64,000 bases of DNA from Fimbriiglobus ruber (GCF_002197845.1 NZ_NIDE01000018.1:62001-126000); one strand, 5' to 3'. Shown: positions 53,042 through 63,294, numbered from the stretch's first letter. The notes: generated by a model from the letters alone, not told the origin. Numbers and translations are program-made.

Positions 53042-55125
53042 ACCTGGTTCCCGTCTACCTGTACATCTTAACCGGCGCCCCCGACCACGCCGCGTCGATC
53101 CGGTTCCTGACGCGGGCCCAACCGCACCACCCCGGGGATTTCCAGATCAACCACAACCTCGCCTGGTTCTTGATCGGCGACGGGAAGTACGCGGAAGCCC
53201 TCCCGTACTGCATGGCGGCGATCGCCGTGCGGCCGAACGGCGCGGCGGCCTGGCTCGATTACGCCCGGGCCCTGGACGGGCTCGGCAGCACCGCCGACCG
53301 GACCCCCATCCTGCGGCGGATTTGCGCCCTCGCCCCGAAGTCCGCGGCCGCCCGCCGCGAACTGGCGAACGCCCTCTTTCGTGCCGGCGACCGGCCCGGC
53401 GGCGTCGCGGCCCTGCGGGACGCCGCCGCCGTCGCCGGGGCGGCCCTCCGGCACCGGCCGGCCCACGGCCCGCTCGTCCAGTTAACGCGGGGCGTGACGG
53501 CCGACCTGGCGGGGGCCCTCCGCACCGACGGCGACCTCGTCGGGGCGATCGCCGCCTATCGAGAAGTGGCCCGGCTCGACCCCGAGGATGTCGGCTCGCT
53601 CACCGAACTGGCGAACCTGCTCCGCGCTCGGGGGGACGAGGGCGGAGCCGCCGAGGTCGCCCGCCGGGCCGAAAAGCTGCTGGACGCGCGTGCGATGGAC
53701 GCGCTGTGCGACGAAGCCGTTGCCCTGCTGGAGGCCGAGAAGCACGACGCGGCCCTCGCCCTGCTCCCCCGAATCACCGACGTGCGGAAGCGCCAACCGA
53801 AGGAGACAATCGCCCTCTCGAACGCCCTGGCCCGCGTCGGCGAAGGGTTGGTGGACAACGACCGGCCGGCGGAGGCCGAGCCCTTCCTGCGCGACTGCCT
53901 GGCGATCCGCCTTGCGCTCGCGCCGGGCTCGTGGATGACGGCGTACACTCGGACCTACCTGGGGGAGGCGTTGGCGGCCCGCATGCGGTTCACGGAGGCC
54001 GAGGCGGTCACGCGCCAAGGCTTCGAGTCGCTCGTCGGGGCGAGTTACCCGGACGACTGGCGGTCCTACGTCCGCTACCGCCTGTGGCAGGCGGCCGGCA
54101 CGCTGGCCGCCCTCGCCGACGCGGCCGGGAAGGCGGACGAGGCCCGGAAGTGGCGGGCCGAAGCCGATAAGTACGAACCCCCGCAATCCCGGGGGTATAC
54201 GCTGGATGAGAAGGGGGACCTGGAAGGGGCCATCGCGGCCTTCCGGGCGGCCGTCCGGCTCGAGCCGACAGACGCCTCCGCTCAGATGGATTTGGGACAG
54301 GCTTTGGAGAAGAGGGGGAACTGGGACGAGGCACTGGCGGCGTTCCGGGCGGCGGCCCACCTCGACCCGACGGACGCGATCGCGCCCCTGCGGATCGCCA
54401 TGATCTGCATCACTCGCGAGCACAATTGTGCCGCCGCGCTGCCCCTCGCCGAGAAAGCGGTCGAACTTGCCCCGGGAGACGCCCAGGCGTTCGAGACCCT
54501 GGGACGAGCCCGGATGGGGGTCGGTAACCTGACCGGTGCCGTCGCCGCCTTCGAGAAAGCCCGCCGCCTCGACCCGAAGCATGCCGGCGCCCAAAAGGGG
54601 CTCGTCCAGGTCAGGTTACTCGGTCGTCTCCCGGCCGTTGTTGCGGGGACGGCCCGACCCGCCACGCCGGCCGAGGCCCTCCGCTTCGCCGAGCTGTGCG
54701 GTCTGCCGTGCCAGAAGCGCTACCTGGCCGCCGCCCGGCTCTCCGAGAAGGCGTTCGCCGCGGCCCCGAAACTGGCCGTCGATCTGGTCACCGCCGCCCG
54801 CTACACCGCCGCTTGCTCGGCCGCCCGGGCGGCCAGCGGGGACGGGGTGGGCGCCCCGGCCGACCCGGCCGTCCGGGCGGCGTGGCGGGCCAAGGCCCTG
54901 GGCTGGCTACGGGCCGATCTCATCCTGTGGCAGAAGTCGGCCGCGTCCTCCCGCATCCCCGACCGGCAGGCCGCCGCCGCCGCGCTCACCCACTGGCTGG
55001 GCGACGCGGACCTGTCGGCCGTGCGGCCGGGGCTGGCCCGGATGGCCATGACACCGGTCGAGCGGTCCGACTGGGACGCCCTGTGGGCCGACGTGCGGGC
55101 GACCATCGTCGCCGCGCGATGGTAA
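53038..55125 (+). CDS. TPR-repeat half of the kinase-TPR gene
   Basis: This 695-residue frame is the C-terminal half of the preceding kinase. It consists of tetratricopeptide repeats such as FQINHNLAWFLIGDGKYAEALPYC, GDLVGAIAAYREVARLDPEDVG, GDLEGAIAAFRAAVRLEPTDAS, GNWDEALAAFRAAAHLDPTDA and GNLTGAVAAFEKARRLDPKHAG, and ends LGWLRADLILWQ..., typical of large Gemmataceae kinase-TPR proteins. The nominal start ATG... at 53038 is a GTG inside the true reading frame, not an independent start. The repeats probably recruit partners at or outside the membrane. Confidence 0.85.
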   Translation: MNLVPVYLYILTGAPDHAASIRFLTRAQPHHPGDFQINHNLAWFLIGDGKYAEALPYCMAAIAVRPNGAAAWLDYARALDGLGSTADRTPILRRICALAPKSAAARRELANALFRAGDRPGGVAALRDAAAVAGAALRHRPAHGPLVQLTRGVTADLAGALRTDGDLVGAIAAYREVARLDPEDVGSLTELANLLRARGDEGGAAEVARRAEKLLDARAMDALCDEAVALLEAEKHDAALALLPRITDVRKRQPKETIALSNALARVGEGLVDNDRPAEAEPFLRDCLAIRLALAPGSWMTAYTRTYLGEALAARMRFTEAEAVTRQGFESLVGASYPDDWRSYVRYRLWQAAGTLAALADAAGKADEARKWRAEADKYEPPQSRGYTLDEKGDLEGAIAAFRAAVRLEPTDASAQMDLGQALEKRGNWDEALAAFRAAAHLDPTDAIAPLRIAMICITREHNCAAALPLAEKAVELAPGDAQAFETLGRARMGVGNLTGAVAAFEKARRLDPKHAGAQKGLVQVRLLGRLPAVVAGTARPATPAEALRFAELCGLPCQKRYLAAARLSEKAFAAAPKLAVDLVTAARYTAACSAARAASGDGVGAPADPAVRAAWRAKALGWLRADLILWQKSAASSRIPDRQAAAAALTHWLGDADLSAVRPGLARMAMTPVERSDWDALWADVRATIVAARW

Positions 55126-55201
55126 AATCATGATTGCCGCGGGGTCGCCCGCACCCGACGAAGACCCCGCCCGACGTCCTTCCCGCGGTTCGAGCCCCCT
55201 G

Positions 55202-55512
55202 ATGCGGTCGTGCCTCCCGTTCGCCTCCCTCTTCGCCCCTCCGTCCCCGGCCGCCGACCCGCCGATCGAAGCCCGCGCGTTCGTCGACGTCCGATCAACT
55301 AAACCGGATCCCACGCCGGTCCCGCTCCGGGCGGCGGACTCGACTTCGCGACCGGCCCACGCGACCCGCTCGACGTCGCCGTGTGCGTCCGCGTTCTCAA
55401 CCGGGTCCGGGCGCGGAATGCCTCCAGCGGGAAGCCGCTGCTGGCCGGGGCGGACGCCGTCGCGCTTCGGGTGGACGTCGCGACGGGGTCACTGCCCGGG
55501 AGCGGTGGATAG
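55202..55512 (+). pseudogene. Short secreted-protein remnant, unknown function
   Basis: ATG 55202 opens a signal-like MRSCLPFASLFAPPSPAADPP, then EARAFVDVRSTKPDPTPVPLR. The frame then breaks, and the next frame continues coherently: GGLDFATGPRDPLDVAVCVRVLNRVRARNASSG, LLAGADAVALRVDVATGSLPGSGG and a TAG at 55510. I do not recognise the protein. An alternative view is that ATG 55130, right behind the TPR gene, is the start. Confidence 0.35.
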
Positions 55513-56228
55513 CCGGTCGGCTGGTGCACGACCGTTCGCCGGCCTGCCCGCCAGTCCGGTCGCGGCAGACTCTGCGTGGAGCCGGCCGACGCTGGTTGGC
55601 CGGGCGGCACGAACGACCCGGACGAGGACCGGCCCGCTGCGTGCGCGATCTGGAGGTCCGCGGCTGACCGTCGCGGTCCCCGCTCCGGACCTTGCTCTCC
55701 GCGGTCGCGACGCGGTCCGGCGGCGCTGGCCCGACACCCGGACGTCCGGCATCGAGGATCCTCCCGTCTTCGATCCCGACCGGTGCGCGACGAACTGGGT
55801 CGACGGCCGAATGAACTCGGGTTCCGTGGAACCTCGGACTTGGCCCGGGGTTCACGCCCGGCGTACCTCACGGGAACGGTGTCCGGCCGCCCAAGAGACG
55901 TTTAGCCCTGCCCAATTCTTGGAGGCCAAGGAGGCCAATCCGTATCGAGGCGACCCGGTCGGGGCTGTTGCGATCGACGACACGACCCTGTCGGGATCGA
56001 GGACGAACCCCGTCCGGTGACGGCGTCGACGCCGGCGCTCATCGAAGTGGACACGACCGACATTTCGGATGACGAGTTCCTGGGCACCCCGCGGGCGCCC
56101 CGTACCGCTGTCTGGTGTGGGTTGTTGCCCCGCCACCGTGACCGAACTGGGCGAGAACACCGCTTTCCAGGAGTGACAAATCCTGGCCAACCGACCACCA
56201 GTTTATCGGGTGCGGAGGCGGGTTCAAA
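55513..56228. other. About 0.7 kb of decayed sequence, with the second copy of a dispersed repeat
   Basis: Frames are open but incoherent. On the minus strand near 56170-56240 a short piece reads MVWDNDFEPASAPDKLVVGWPGF, cut at its front by the IS1202-like insertion; the sequence beyond the IS (57809 onward) supplies its upstream DNA. The repeat at 56142-56186 matches 49291-49335. The 277 bp at 57809-58085 beyond the IS are likewise without a gene. Confidence 0.5.
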
Positions 56229-56245
56229 GTCGTTGTCCCACACCA

Positions 56246-57791
56246 TGTCACGCCCCATTAGAAATGTCCGGGGTTTGGCCCCAATAGAAATGTCCTCCCC
56301 CCGGGACATATTTCCACTCATCATAGACGTTTTCGCCAAGGATGATTTGGAGCTGGACGGTACGATCGCTTCGGGTTATCTACCTCCTCGCCGCCGGAAG
56401 GATAGGGCTCCGCAGGAGTGCGACCCGAGCGTCCGGCAGTCGGCTGCATGCCCGCGGGACGGGAGTCCTTGACCGGCTCCCGTCCCGTCGTCTCCGCACT
56501 GGCATCGGCCGCTGATGCGCTAAACTCCGGGGGTTTGGGGGCAGAGCCCCCAAGGCTGCCCCCCACGGTGATCTCCTGGTACGGCAAATGACGCTTCCCG
56601 AACCGAATGTGCAGCGTCCCATCCAGTCTCTGCTCAATCACCACCCGGCCGCCACGCTCTCCCGGGTACGCTGGCGGCAACAATTGGTAGAACGTATTCG
56701 CGAAACGCACCACGTAGTCGTTGCTCACCACCCGCTCGCTCTGAATCGACAGGATCGACGCCAGCTTGTGATCTCGACCCAACGGTCGATGGGCATCGTT
56801 TGGCTGACGCGCCGGCTTGGCGAACCGCTTGTTGTGGTCGGGAAGGAGTTTCGCCAACAACGCGTTGGCGTCCTCGCAGGTCGTGACCTTGGCCAACCGC
56901 AGTTCCTTGACCCACCGATCCTGAGCCGTGCCAAACGAACGCTCGACACGTCCCTTCGCCTGGGGACTGTGCGCCCGAATCAACTCTATGGCCAGTTCGC
57001 CGAGCGCTCGGCCAAACTGCGTTTGCGCGTCGGGATCGGCGAGCGGACGTCCCTTCTCGTGCGGCTCGAAGATGCTGTGTCGATCCGTGTAAACCGCCAG
57101 CGGTCGGCCGTATTTCCGCAGCCAGACCCCCAACAAATCCAGGTGCGATTCCACGCTCCCATGCCGGTAAAACTTCGCTTCGACGCGGCTGGTGGCGTCA
57201 TCGATCATGGTGATCAGAACGATCGTCTCGCCGCGACCCTCCAGCCACTCATGCACCGAGGCGTCCATCTGCACCAACTCGCCCAAACAAGCCCGTCGCG
57301 GCCGACGACTGCGATGCGGGTCACGGCGACGTTGGCGTTCCCACAAGCCCTCGGCCAGCAACCAGCGACGCAGCGTTTCGACGCCCACCTTCAACCCTTC
57401 TTCCGCCAACTTCTCGCACGCGAAGGTGGGGCCGAAGTCGCGGTAACGCTGGCGGTACGCCGCCAGCACCTGCGTTCGCAGCTTGGCTTCCAGGCAGCGA
57501 TTCGACGGCTGACCTCGAAGGCCATGCACCAGGGCGCTGTCACCCTGGGTCTTCAGTTTGCCCTTCAGTCGCCGGACCTGACGCGCGCTCAACTTCAACA
57601 AACCAGCGGCTTCCGTAACCGTCCGATCTCCCGATACCACCGCCTTCAGAATCGCCAAAACGTCACGCTCGCGCTGACTCATGGCTAGAATGCCCCAATC
57701 TTGTAGCTCGGTAGACATACGTCCTCCTTGGCATGAACAAGGAGGACATTTCTAACGAGTTAAGGCCGGACATTTCTAATGTGTTTCAACA
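56246..57791 (-). mobile_element. IS1202/ISNCY-like element with a 17-bp target duplication
   Basis: GTCGTTGTCCCACACCA occurs directly at both ends (56229-56245 and 57792-57808). Between them the ends begin TGT and share ATTAGAAATGTCCGG; a second TAGAAATGTCCTCC block lies a little further in on both sides (near 56280 and 57745), so each end carries two transposase-binding-like repeats. Long duplications of this size are characteristic of part of the IS1202 family. The element is 1,546 bp. Confidence 0.85.
56321..57718 (-). CDS. ISNCY/IS1202-type transposase
   Basis: AAGGAGG lies 4 bases before ATG 57718. The 465-residue product has an N-terminal helix-turn-helix (VTEAAGLLKLSARQVRRLKGKLKTQGDSALVHGLRGQPSN), a second DNA-binding region (VGVETLRRWLLAEGLW) and an integrase-type DDE core: ELVQMDASVHEWLEGRGET (first Asp), PLAVYTDRHSIFEPH (second Asp) and RAHSPQAKGRVERSFGTAQDR (Glu). 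The tail has ERVVSNDYVVRFANTFYQLLP. It appears intact. Confidence 0.9.
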   Translation of the reverse strand: MSTELQDWGILAMSQRERDVLAILKAVVSGDRTVTEAAGLLKLSARQVRRLKGKLKTQGDSALVHGLRGQPSNRCLEAKLRTQVLAAYRQRYRDFGPTFACEKLAEEGLKVGVETLRRWLLAEGLWERQRRRDPHRSRRPRRACLGELVQMDASVHEWLEGRGETIVLITMIDDATSRVEAKFYRHGSVESHLDLLGVWLRKYGRPLAVYTDRHSIFEPHEKGRPLADPDAQTQFGRALGELAIELIRAHSPQAKGRVERSFGTAQDRWVKELRLAKVTTCEDANALLAKLLPDHNKRFAKPARQPNDAHRPLGRDHKLASILSIQSERVVSNDYVVRFANTFYQLLPPAYPGERGGRVVIEQRLDGTLHIRFGKRHLPYQEITVGGSLGGSAPKPPEFSASAADASAETTGREPVKDSRPAGMQPTAGRSGRTPAEPYPSGGEEVDNPKRSYRPAPNHPWRKRL

Positions 57792-58085
57792 GTCGTTGTC
57801 CCACACCATCGAGACATCGAGACACCTGCGGCCCCGCCCGCAAGCGGAGAACGGCGTAACGTGTTGCCAGCGGGTATCGAACTGGCGGGACGGGGCCGAG
57901 CCGCGACACCGCACTGTTCCGGACATCGAATAAGCGGCGACGTGACCACGTCGGGTCGAAATGCCCAAGGGCGCCGTTTCCGCGGCCGGTTCGGGCCCGA
58001 GCAGGGCACGACTCCGACGCCCCGGTCGCGGGCGCCGCGAACGGAATCGCGAGTCCCGGTCGAATGTTCCCCGCGGGGCCTCGAA

Positions 58086-61000
58086 CTACGCACGGACCGG
58101 CGGCTTCTCGTCCACCCGGCGGCCGGTGTTTCGGTACAAGGCCGCGAGGTTATGTTTGGCCTGGGCGTTGTCCGGGTCGAGGGCGAGGACGGCCCGGACC
58201 GCGGCTTCGGCCTCGGTCGGGTCGGCCCCGCCCTGGAGGAGGGCGACCGACAGGGCCGCCCGCACCGGGACCGAGTCCGGGAACCGAGCCGAGGCGGCGG
58301 TGAGGATTTCCCGGGCGGTCGCGAATTCCCCGCGGGCGATGAGGGCCTGTCCGTCGAGGACGACGGCGGACGCGGCTCCGGCCGGGCCGAGCGCCTGGAG
58401 GTCGACGACGGCCCGGGCGACCCCGGCCCAGTCCCGGTTCCGGGCGGCGAGTTCACCGAGCCCCAGGTGAGCTGGGGCGAACCCCGGGGCGTCGGCCAGA
58501 GCCGCCCGCCACTCGGCGGCCGCGGCCGCCGGCCGCCCGGTCTCCAGATACAGGCAGGCCAAGTTGTGCCGGGCCTTGTGGCCGCGGAGCCCGGTGTCCA
58601 CGCTGCCGAAGTGGTCCGGCTCGCGCCCGCCGAGCAACCGGAGCAACAATTCCTCCGTCCCCTTGACGTCCCCGCCCGCCTTCCGCAGCCCGCTCTCGAC
58701 GAACAGCAGTTCGGCGTCGTCCGGGTAGTGGATCCGGCCAGCCGCGCACGCGGCCAGGGCCTTGGCCGGGTCCCCGGCCCGGCGGTGGGACTGGGCGAGG
58801 AGGGCGTACAGCTTGCGGACGATCGAGTCGCCCGGGCAGGACCCGGCTAAACTCGCCTCCAGGGCGGCGACGGAAGCCGGGGTGTCGCCGAGTTCGTGAT
58901 ACACGGCCCCGAGGTTGAACAGCGTGAAGGGGTCGGCCGGGGACTCGTCCCGCTCGCGTTCGAGGAGCCGCAGGTCGCGGGCCAATTTCCGCCGCCGGAG
59001 GGCCGGGTCGACGTACCCGACGTGGCGAACCACTACGTCTGCCCACCGGACGGCCGCCCCAGTCGCCCGGAGGGCCGGGAGGATCTGCTCGTGAACTCGG
59101 TATCGCCACCGGTGTCTGGGGTCAGTCCGGAACAGGCGGACGTGGTCGACAGCCGTGGCCGTCCCTCCCGGACCGTCCGGGACACACAGGCAGGTCATCA
59201 CGTACCCGACGTTCTCGGCCCGCAGTCCGGCGAAGAGGGCAGCCAGCTTGCGGCCGTTCTCGGGGTCAACCCGGTCGTCGGCGTCGAGCCAGAACGCGAA
59301 CTCGCCGGTCGCCCGGGCGAGGGCCTCGTTCCGGGCGGCGGCGAAGTGGTCGACCCACGGGAACGAGAACACCCGGGCCCCGAACTCGGCGGCCACGGCG
59401 CGTGTCCGGTCGGTCGACCCGGTGTCGACCACCACGACCTCGTCGACCAGGTCCCGGACTGGGCCGAGGCAGGCCGGCAGGTTGTGTTCCTCGTCCTTCA
59501 CGATCATTGTCAACGACACGCGGGGCCGCACGGTCGCGGTTGCCGGGAGAGACGGCCCGCTGGCGTGATTGGGGGTCGCCGCTGGCAGCGCTGGCGTAGA
59601 CGGCGGTGATGACGCGGCACCGGGCATCGGGGGTCCGGTCTCCGCCGGTCGGCGGAAGCGAACCGGGGCCCGGCCCCGCAGCGCTCGCACCCGATCCTCG
59701 ACCGCGGCTGCGGTCCGGGCCCACGTCCACCCAAGGGCCGCCCGCCGCCCGGCCGCCCCGCGGCGCTGCCGCTCGGCCGCGTCCCCGGCCACGGCCCGGA
59801 GGACCGCGACCAGGGCGTCGACGTCCGGCTCCAGCCACCACGGCGTCCCGACCGTCGGCTCGGACCCGATCGCGTCCGTGGGCAGGTATGCGACCCGAGC
59901 CGGGACGTGCCACCCGGCGGCCGGGGGAACGAACTCGTCGGTCGGCCCGCCGGCCGTCACCACGACTGGGAGCCCGGCCGCCATCGCCTCCAGCACCGGG
60001 AGCCCGAACCCTTCCCTACGGTACGGCAGGACCAGGGCGTCGCACGCCGCGTACAGCCGGGGGACGTCGGCTTCGGCCAGGTCGCCGGCCAGGTACTCGA
60101 CCGCCGGGGCCGCCGGGTCGGCCCGGTGGGCGGCGACCGCCGCCTCGGCCGTCTGGCCCCGGTAGAACGCCCCGGCCCCAAATTCCTTGATCACCAGACA
60201 CACGTCGTCGGCGGCCGCGAACGCCCGTCGGTACGCGGCCAGCAAGGTATCGAATCCCTTCCGCCGCAGCGTCCCCCCGACGAACAAGAGCTTGACTCCC
60301 TTGGTCGTGGTCAGCGGGAGCGGGTCCACCCCCGGCCTGAAACGGTCGGGGTCGACCCCATACGGGACGACCGCCACTCGGTCGGCCGGAACCCCGGACG
60401 CGACGAACGCCCTTTCGACCACCCGGGACGGAACCCACACCTCGTCGACCCGGTCGATAATGTCGCGGACCCACGATCGGGGCAGCCGGCCGTACTCCCA
60501 CGGCTGGAACATAACGAACGCCCCGTCGGTCGGGGGAGTGAAGTCGGGCGGCCACCGGTGCCGGACCGTGACCCGGGCCGCGACGTCAAGCCCGACGCGC
60601 TCCGCCAGGTCGGCCGGCAGGGTGACCCGGGAGCCGACCGGCCCGGACGGCGGGGTCGGGCGGACGGCGACCGCGTGGCCCCGGGCGATCAGTTCACCGC
60701 ACACCGCCCGGTTGGCGACGGCCAGCGAGTGGACGGGTTCGAACTCGCCCTCCCACGCGACCGCGACGCGGGCCCGGTCGGCCCGGGTCGCGGCCCCGAT
60801 GCCCTCCCCCTTGAACAGGAACGCGACCTCGGTCCCGGCCGGGTGGTAGACCGGCTCCGGGAACCCGAGGGATGCGACCGCCTCGCGAACCTTGACCCAC
60901 GCGGTCCGGCTCCCCCAGTCGTGCCAGATCAGGCACCCGCCCGGGCGGAGGGCGTTGTACGCCTCGAGCGAGTCCGACCGGGCGGTCGGGAAGTCGTGCC

Positions 61001-63077
61001 CGCCGTCGACGAACACCAGGTCGAGCGGGGCCAGACGGTCGAACTCGAAGGTCCGGGAGTCGGCCACGATCAGCCGGGCCTTGTGCCCGGTCCGGAAGTG
61101 GTCGGCGTGGCGGGCGAACGCGGCCCGCGGGGGGATTTCGGGGGCCTGCCCGTCCTTCGCTCCGCCGGGGGGCGGCCCGTCAGAGACGACCCCGAGTGAG
61201 AAGATGACCGCGTCGGGGGGCGTCCAGGCGGTCAGGTTGGCGGTCATGTGGCCGGCCGCGGTCCCGATCTCGAGTACGCGGAGGGGGCGGACGTGGGCGA
61301 CCAGGGTGAGAACGGCGCGGGTGTCGGCCGGCGGGGTGAACCCGGACAGGGCGGCGGCCGTGTCCGGGGTCCCGAACCGCTTGGCGAATTCGTCCGGGGA
61401 AAGGTTGACCACGCGGGGTGTGGGTGTGGCGGTCGTCGGGGGCGATGGTGCCGGCGGTGGGGCGGCGGGCGGCGCCGTGACGCGGGACACAAGGTCGCCG
61501 ATGGCCGACACCCGGGCGGCCACCGCGGGGTCGTCGGCCGCGGTTAAGGCCGCGACGAGCGCGGCCCGGGCCGGGCGGTCGAACGGGTTGCCGTCGACCG
61601 CGGCGGTCAGGTGGTCGACGGCGGCGGCGGGTTGGCCGGCGCGGGCCAGCGCACACCCGAACGCGGCCCGGACGGTCGGCAGGTCGGGTCCTGCCGTGGT
61701 CGCCCGCTGGTATCCTTCGAGATCCCCGGTCAGCTCCGCGAGCAAAGATTCGGCCCGGCACCGTAGGAGAGCGTGCTTTGCTCGTCCCTCGACGTCCGGG
61801 GCGTCCGGGTGGTCCCACCCGGCCCGGTCCCACCCGACCCGGAGGTAATCGAACCCCGGCGGGTACGGGCACGCGTCCCGCTCTGCCGCGGTCAGCACCG
61901 GGTCGGCGTCCAGGGCGCTGAGAACCCCACGGAGGGCGACGATCGCGTCGTCCCGGCGGCCGGCCGCGACCAGAGCCGTTCCGAGCCCGATCCCGCTCAC
62001 CCGGTTCCCGGTCCCTGTCGACCGGGTGAGGGCCTCGACGGCGGCGGACGGGTCCACGACGGCGAGCGCGTGATCGTCGCTCGCGGCCCGGACATCGGCC
62101 CTGAGATCCGGATCGGCGTCCGGCCCCACGGCGCGGCTTGCACGCTGCCACACGCGGGCCGCGAGCGACTGACGAGCCGGGGCGGTCGCCCGGCGGCCCG
62201 CCCGTGCGGCCACATCGGACCAGTCGACCGCGGCCAGCCCGGACCGGACCAGGGCCAGCCAGCCGTGTCCGCGAACCCGCGCGCGGGCCCGGGTCGCGAC
62301 CGCTCGCCGGTCCGCGTCCCACCCCAGCCAGTCGATCAGGACCGCTTCCAGGTCGGCCGCCGTGTACCGGACGTACTCGAGATCGGGACTCAGGTAGACC
62401 GGGACTTCGCGGTTGTCTGCTTCTTGAAACAGGACGGCCCCGCCGGCCGCGGCCTCCAGCACCCGCTGGTTGCACTCCCCCCGGATGCTGCGGTTGAACA
62501 CCACTTTTGCTCGCCGGACCAGGGCCCGGTACTCGTCGCCGAACACTCCGGTCCGGATCACTACCCGGAACCGATCGCCTAGCCGGGCGACCCGCCCGAG
62601 CCACCCCAGTCGGTCGCCGTGGACGGCCGGGTTCAGGTTCCCCACAAACAGCACGTCGATGTCCCGCGGGCCGTCCGGGGCGTCGACCTCGGCGAGGCCG
62701 GCGTGGTCGAGCCCGTACAGGTTGGCCGGGTACGCGGTCCCCAGTCCGGCCCGGCGGAACCGCTCGGCGGCCTGGGCGTCGGTCAGAACTAAATCGTAGG
62801 CCGGGAGGGAGTGGCGGTAGTAGTGCCAGAGCAGGTTCGGGTCGTGGGCGAGGGCGACGACCGGGACCGGCGCGGCGGTCACCCATGCGGGGACGGACGC
62901 GTACCCGGGGCGGACGAGCAGGGCGTCGGGGGACCACCCGGCGGGGAACGTCGCCGCGACCGCGGCCCAGTTCGGGGCGGTCGGGGGAAACCACCGGCAG
63001 GAGTCGTCGGCCGCGGGCAAGAACTGGGCGGCCCAGTCCGGGGAAACGGGACCGATCAGCAGGCGGGACGGGGCCAT
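58086..63077 (-). CDS. Giant fusion protein: CgeB-like glycosyltransferase, methyltransferase, GT4, GT2 and TPR modules
   Basis: About 1,663 residues from ATG 63077 (an ATG at 63113 is also possible). Order: a CgeB/DUF3880-type glycosyltransferase module about 1-280 (IDVLFVGNLNPAVHGDRLGWL, VVFNRSIRGECNQRVLEAAAGG); a helical TPR-like linker about 290-520; a class I methyltransferase about 570-710 (PLRVLEIGTAAGHMTANLTAW, LDLVFVDGGHDFPTARSD); a GT4 glycosyltransferase about 730-1120 (KLLFVGGTLRRKGFDTLLAAY, LVLPYRREGFGLPVLEAMAAG); a GT2 domain about 1190-1330 (VSLTMIVKDEEHNLPACLGP, VVDTGSTDRTR, FWLDADDRVDP); and TPRs to the end. It probably builds and methylates a surface glycan. No membrane segment or signal peptide is seen, so it acts in the cytoplasm. 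Confidence 0.87.
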   Translation of the reverse strand: MAPSRLLIGPVSPDWAAQFLPAADDSCRWFPPTAPNWAAVAATFPAGWSPDALLVRPGYASVPAWVTAAPVPVVALAHDPNLLWHYYRHSLPAYDLVLTDAQAAERFRRAGLGTAYPANLYGLDHAGLAEVDAPDGPRDIDVLFVGNLNPAVHGDRLGWLGRVARLGDRFRVVIRTGVFGDEYRALVRRAKVVFNRSIRGECNQRVLEAAAGGAVLFQEADNREVPVYLSPDLEYVRYTAADLEAVLIDWLGWDADRRAVATRARARVRGHGWLALVRSGLAAVDWSDVAARAGRRATAPARQSLAARVWQRASRAVGPDADPDLRADVRAASDDHALAVVDPSAAVEALTRSTGTGNRVSGIGLGTALVAAGRRDDAIVALRGVLSALDADPVLTAAERDACPYPPGFDYLRVGWDRAGWDHPDAPDVEGRAKHALLRCRAESLLAELTGDLEGYQRATTAGPDLPTVRAAFGCALARAGQPAAAVDHLTAAVDGNPFDRPARAALVAALTAADDPAVAARVSAIGDLVSRVTAPPAAPPPAPSPPTTATPTPRVVNLSPDEFAKRFGTPDTAAALSGFTPPADTRAVLTLVAHVRPLRVLEIGTAAGHMTANLTAWTPPDAVIFSLGVVSDGPPPGGAKDGQAPEIPPRAAFARHADHFRTGHKARLIVADSRTFEFDRLAPLDLVFVDGGHDFPTARSDSLEAYNALRPGGCLIWHDWGSRTAWVKVREAVASLGFPEPVYHPAGTEVAFLFKGEGIGAATRADRARVAVAWEGEFEPVHSLAVANRAVCGELIARGHAVAVRPTPPSGPVGSRVTLPADLAERVGLDVAARVTVRHRWPPDFTPPTDGAFVMFQPWEYGRLPRSWVRDIIDRVDEVWVPSRVVERAFVASGVPADRVAVVPYGVDPDRFRPGVDPLPLTTTKGVKLLFVGGTLRRKGFDTLLAAYRRAFAAADDVCLVIKEFGAGAFYRGQTAEAAVAAHRADPAAPAVEYLAGDLAEADVPRLYAACDALVLPYRREGFGLPVLEAMAAGLPVVVTAGGPTDEFVPPAAGWHVPARVAYLPTDAIGSEPTVGTPWWLEPDVDALVAVLRAVAGDAAERQRRGAAGRRAALGWTWARTAAAVEDRVRALRGRAPVRFRRPAETGPPMPGAASSPPSTPALPAATPNHASGPSLPATATVRPRVSLTMIVKDEEHNLPACLGPVRDLVDEVVVVDTGSTDRTRAVAAEFGARVFSFPWVDHFAAARNEALARATGEFAFWLDADDRVDPENGRKLAALFAGLRAENVGYVMTCLCVPDGPGGTATAVDHVRLFRTDPRHRWRYRVHEQILPALRATGAAVRWADVVVRHVGYVDPALRRRKLARDLRLLERERDESPADPFTLFNLGAVYHELGDTPASVAALEASLAGSCPGDSIVRKLYALLAQSHRRAGDPAKALAACAAGRIHYPDDAELLFVESGLRKAGGDVKGTEELLLRLLGGREPDHFGSVDTGLRGHKARHNLACLYLETGRPAAAAAEWRAALADAPGFAPAHLGLGELAARNRDWAGVARAVVDLQALGPAGAASAVVLDGQALIARGEFATAREILTAASARFPDSVPVRAALSVALLQGGADPTEAEAAVRAVLALDPDNAQAKHNLAALYRNTGRRVDEKPPVRA

Positions 63078-63294
63078 TCGCGACACCTGGCGGGGTGGGA
63101 TTCGCCCCAGCATACCCGCCCGCCAGGGGCGAACAAGATTACGTGTGTGATGCGGTAAAGGATTTTCTAGGAATCCATTTGACAGGTGTTAGCGCGCTGT
63201 GGCGGAATGCCCTACCGACAAATGAACAGCGAGTGGATTCTCCCCTCCACTCCGTCGGCGGACGTCGCATCGAAACCACGTTTCGGGGGAGAGC

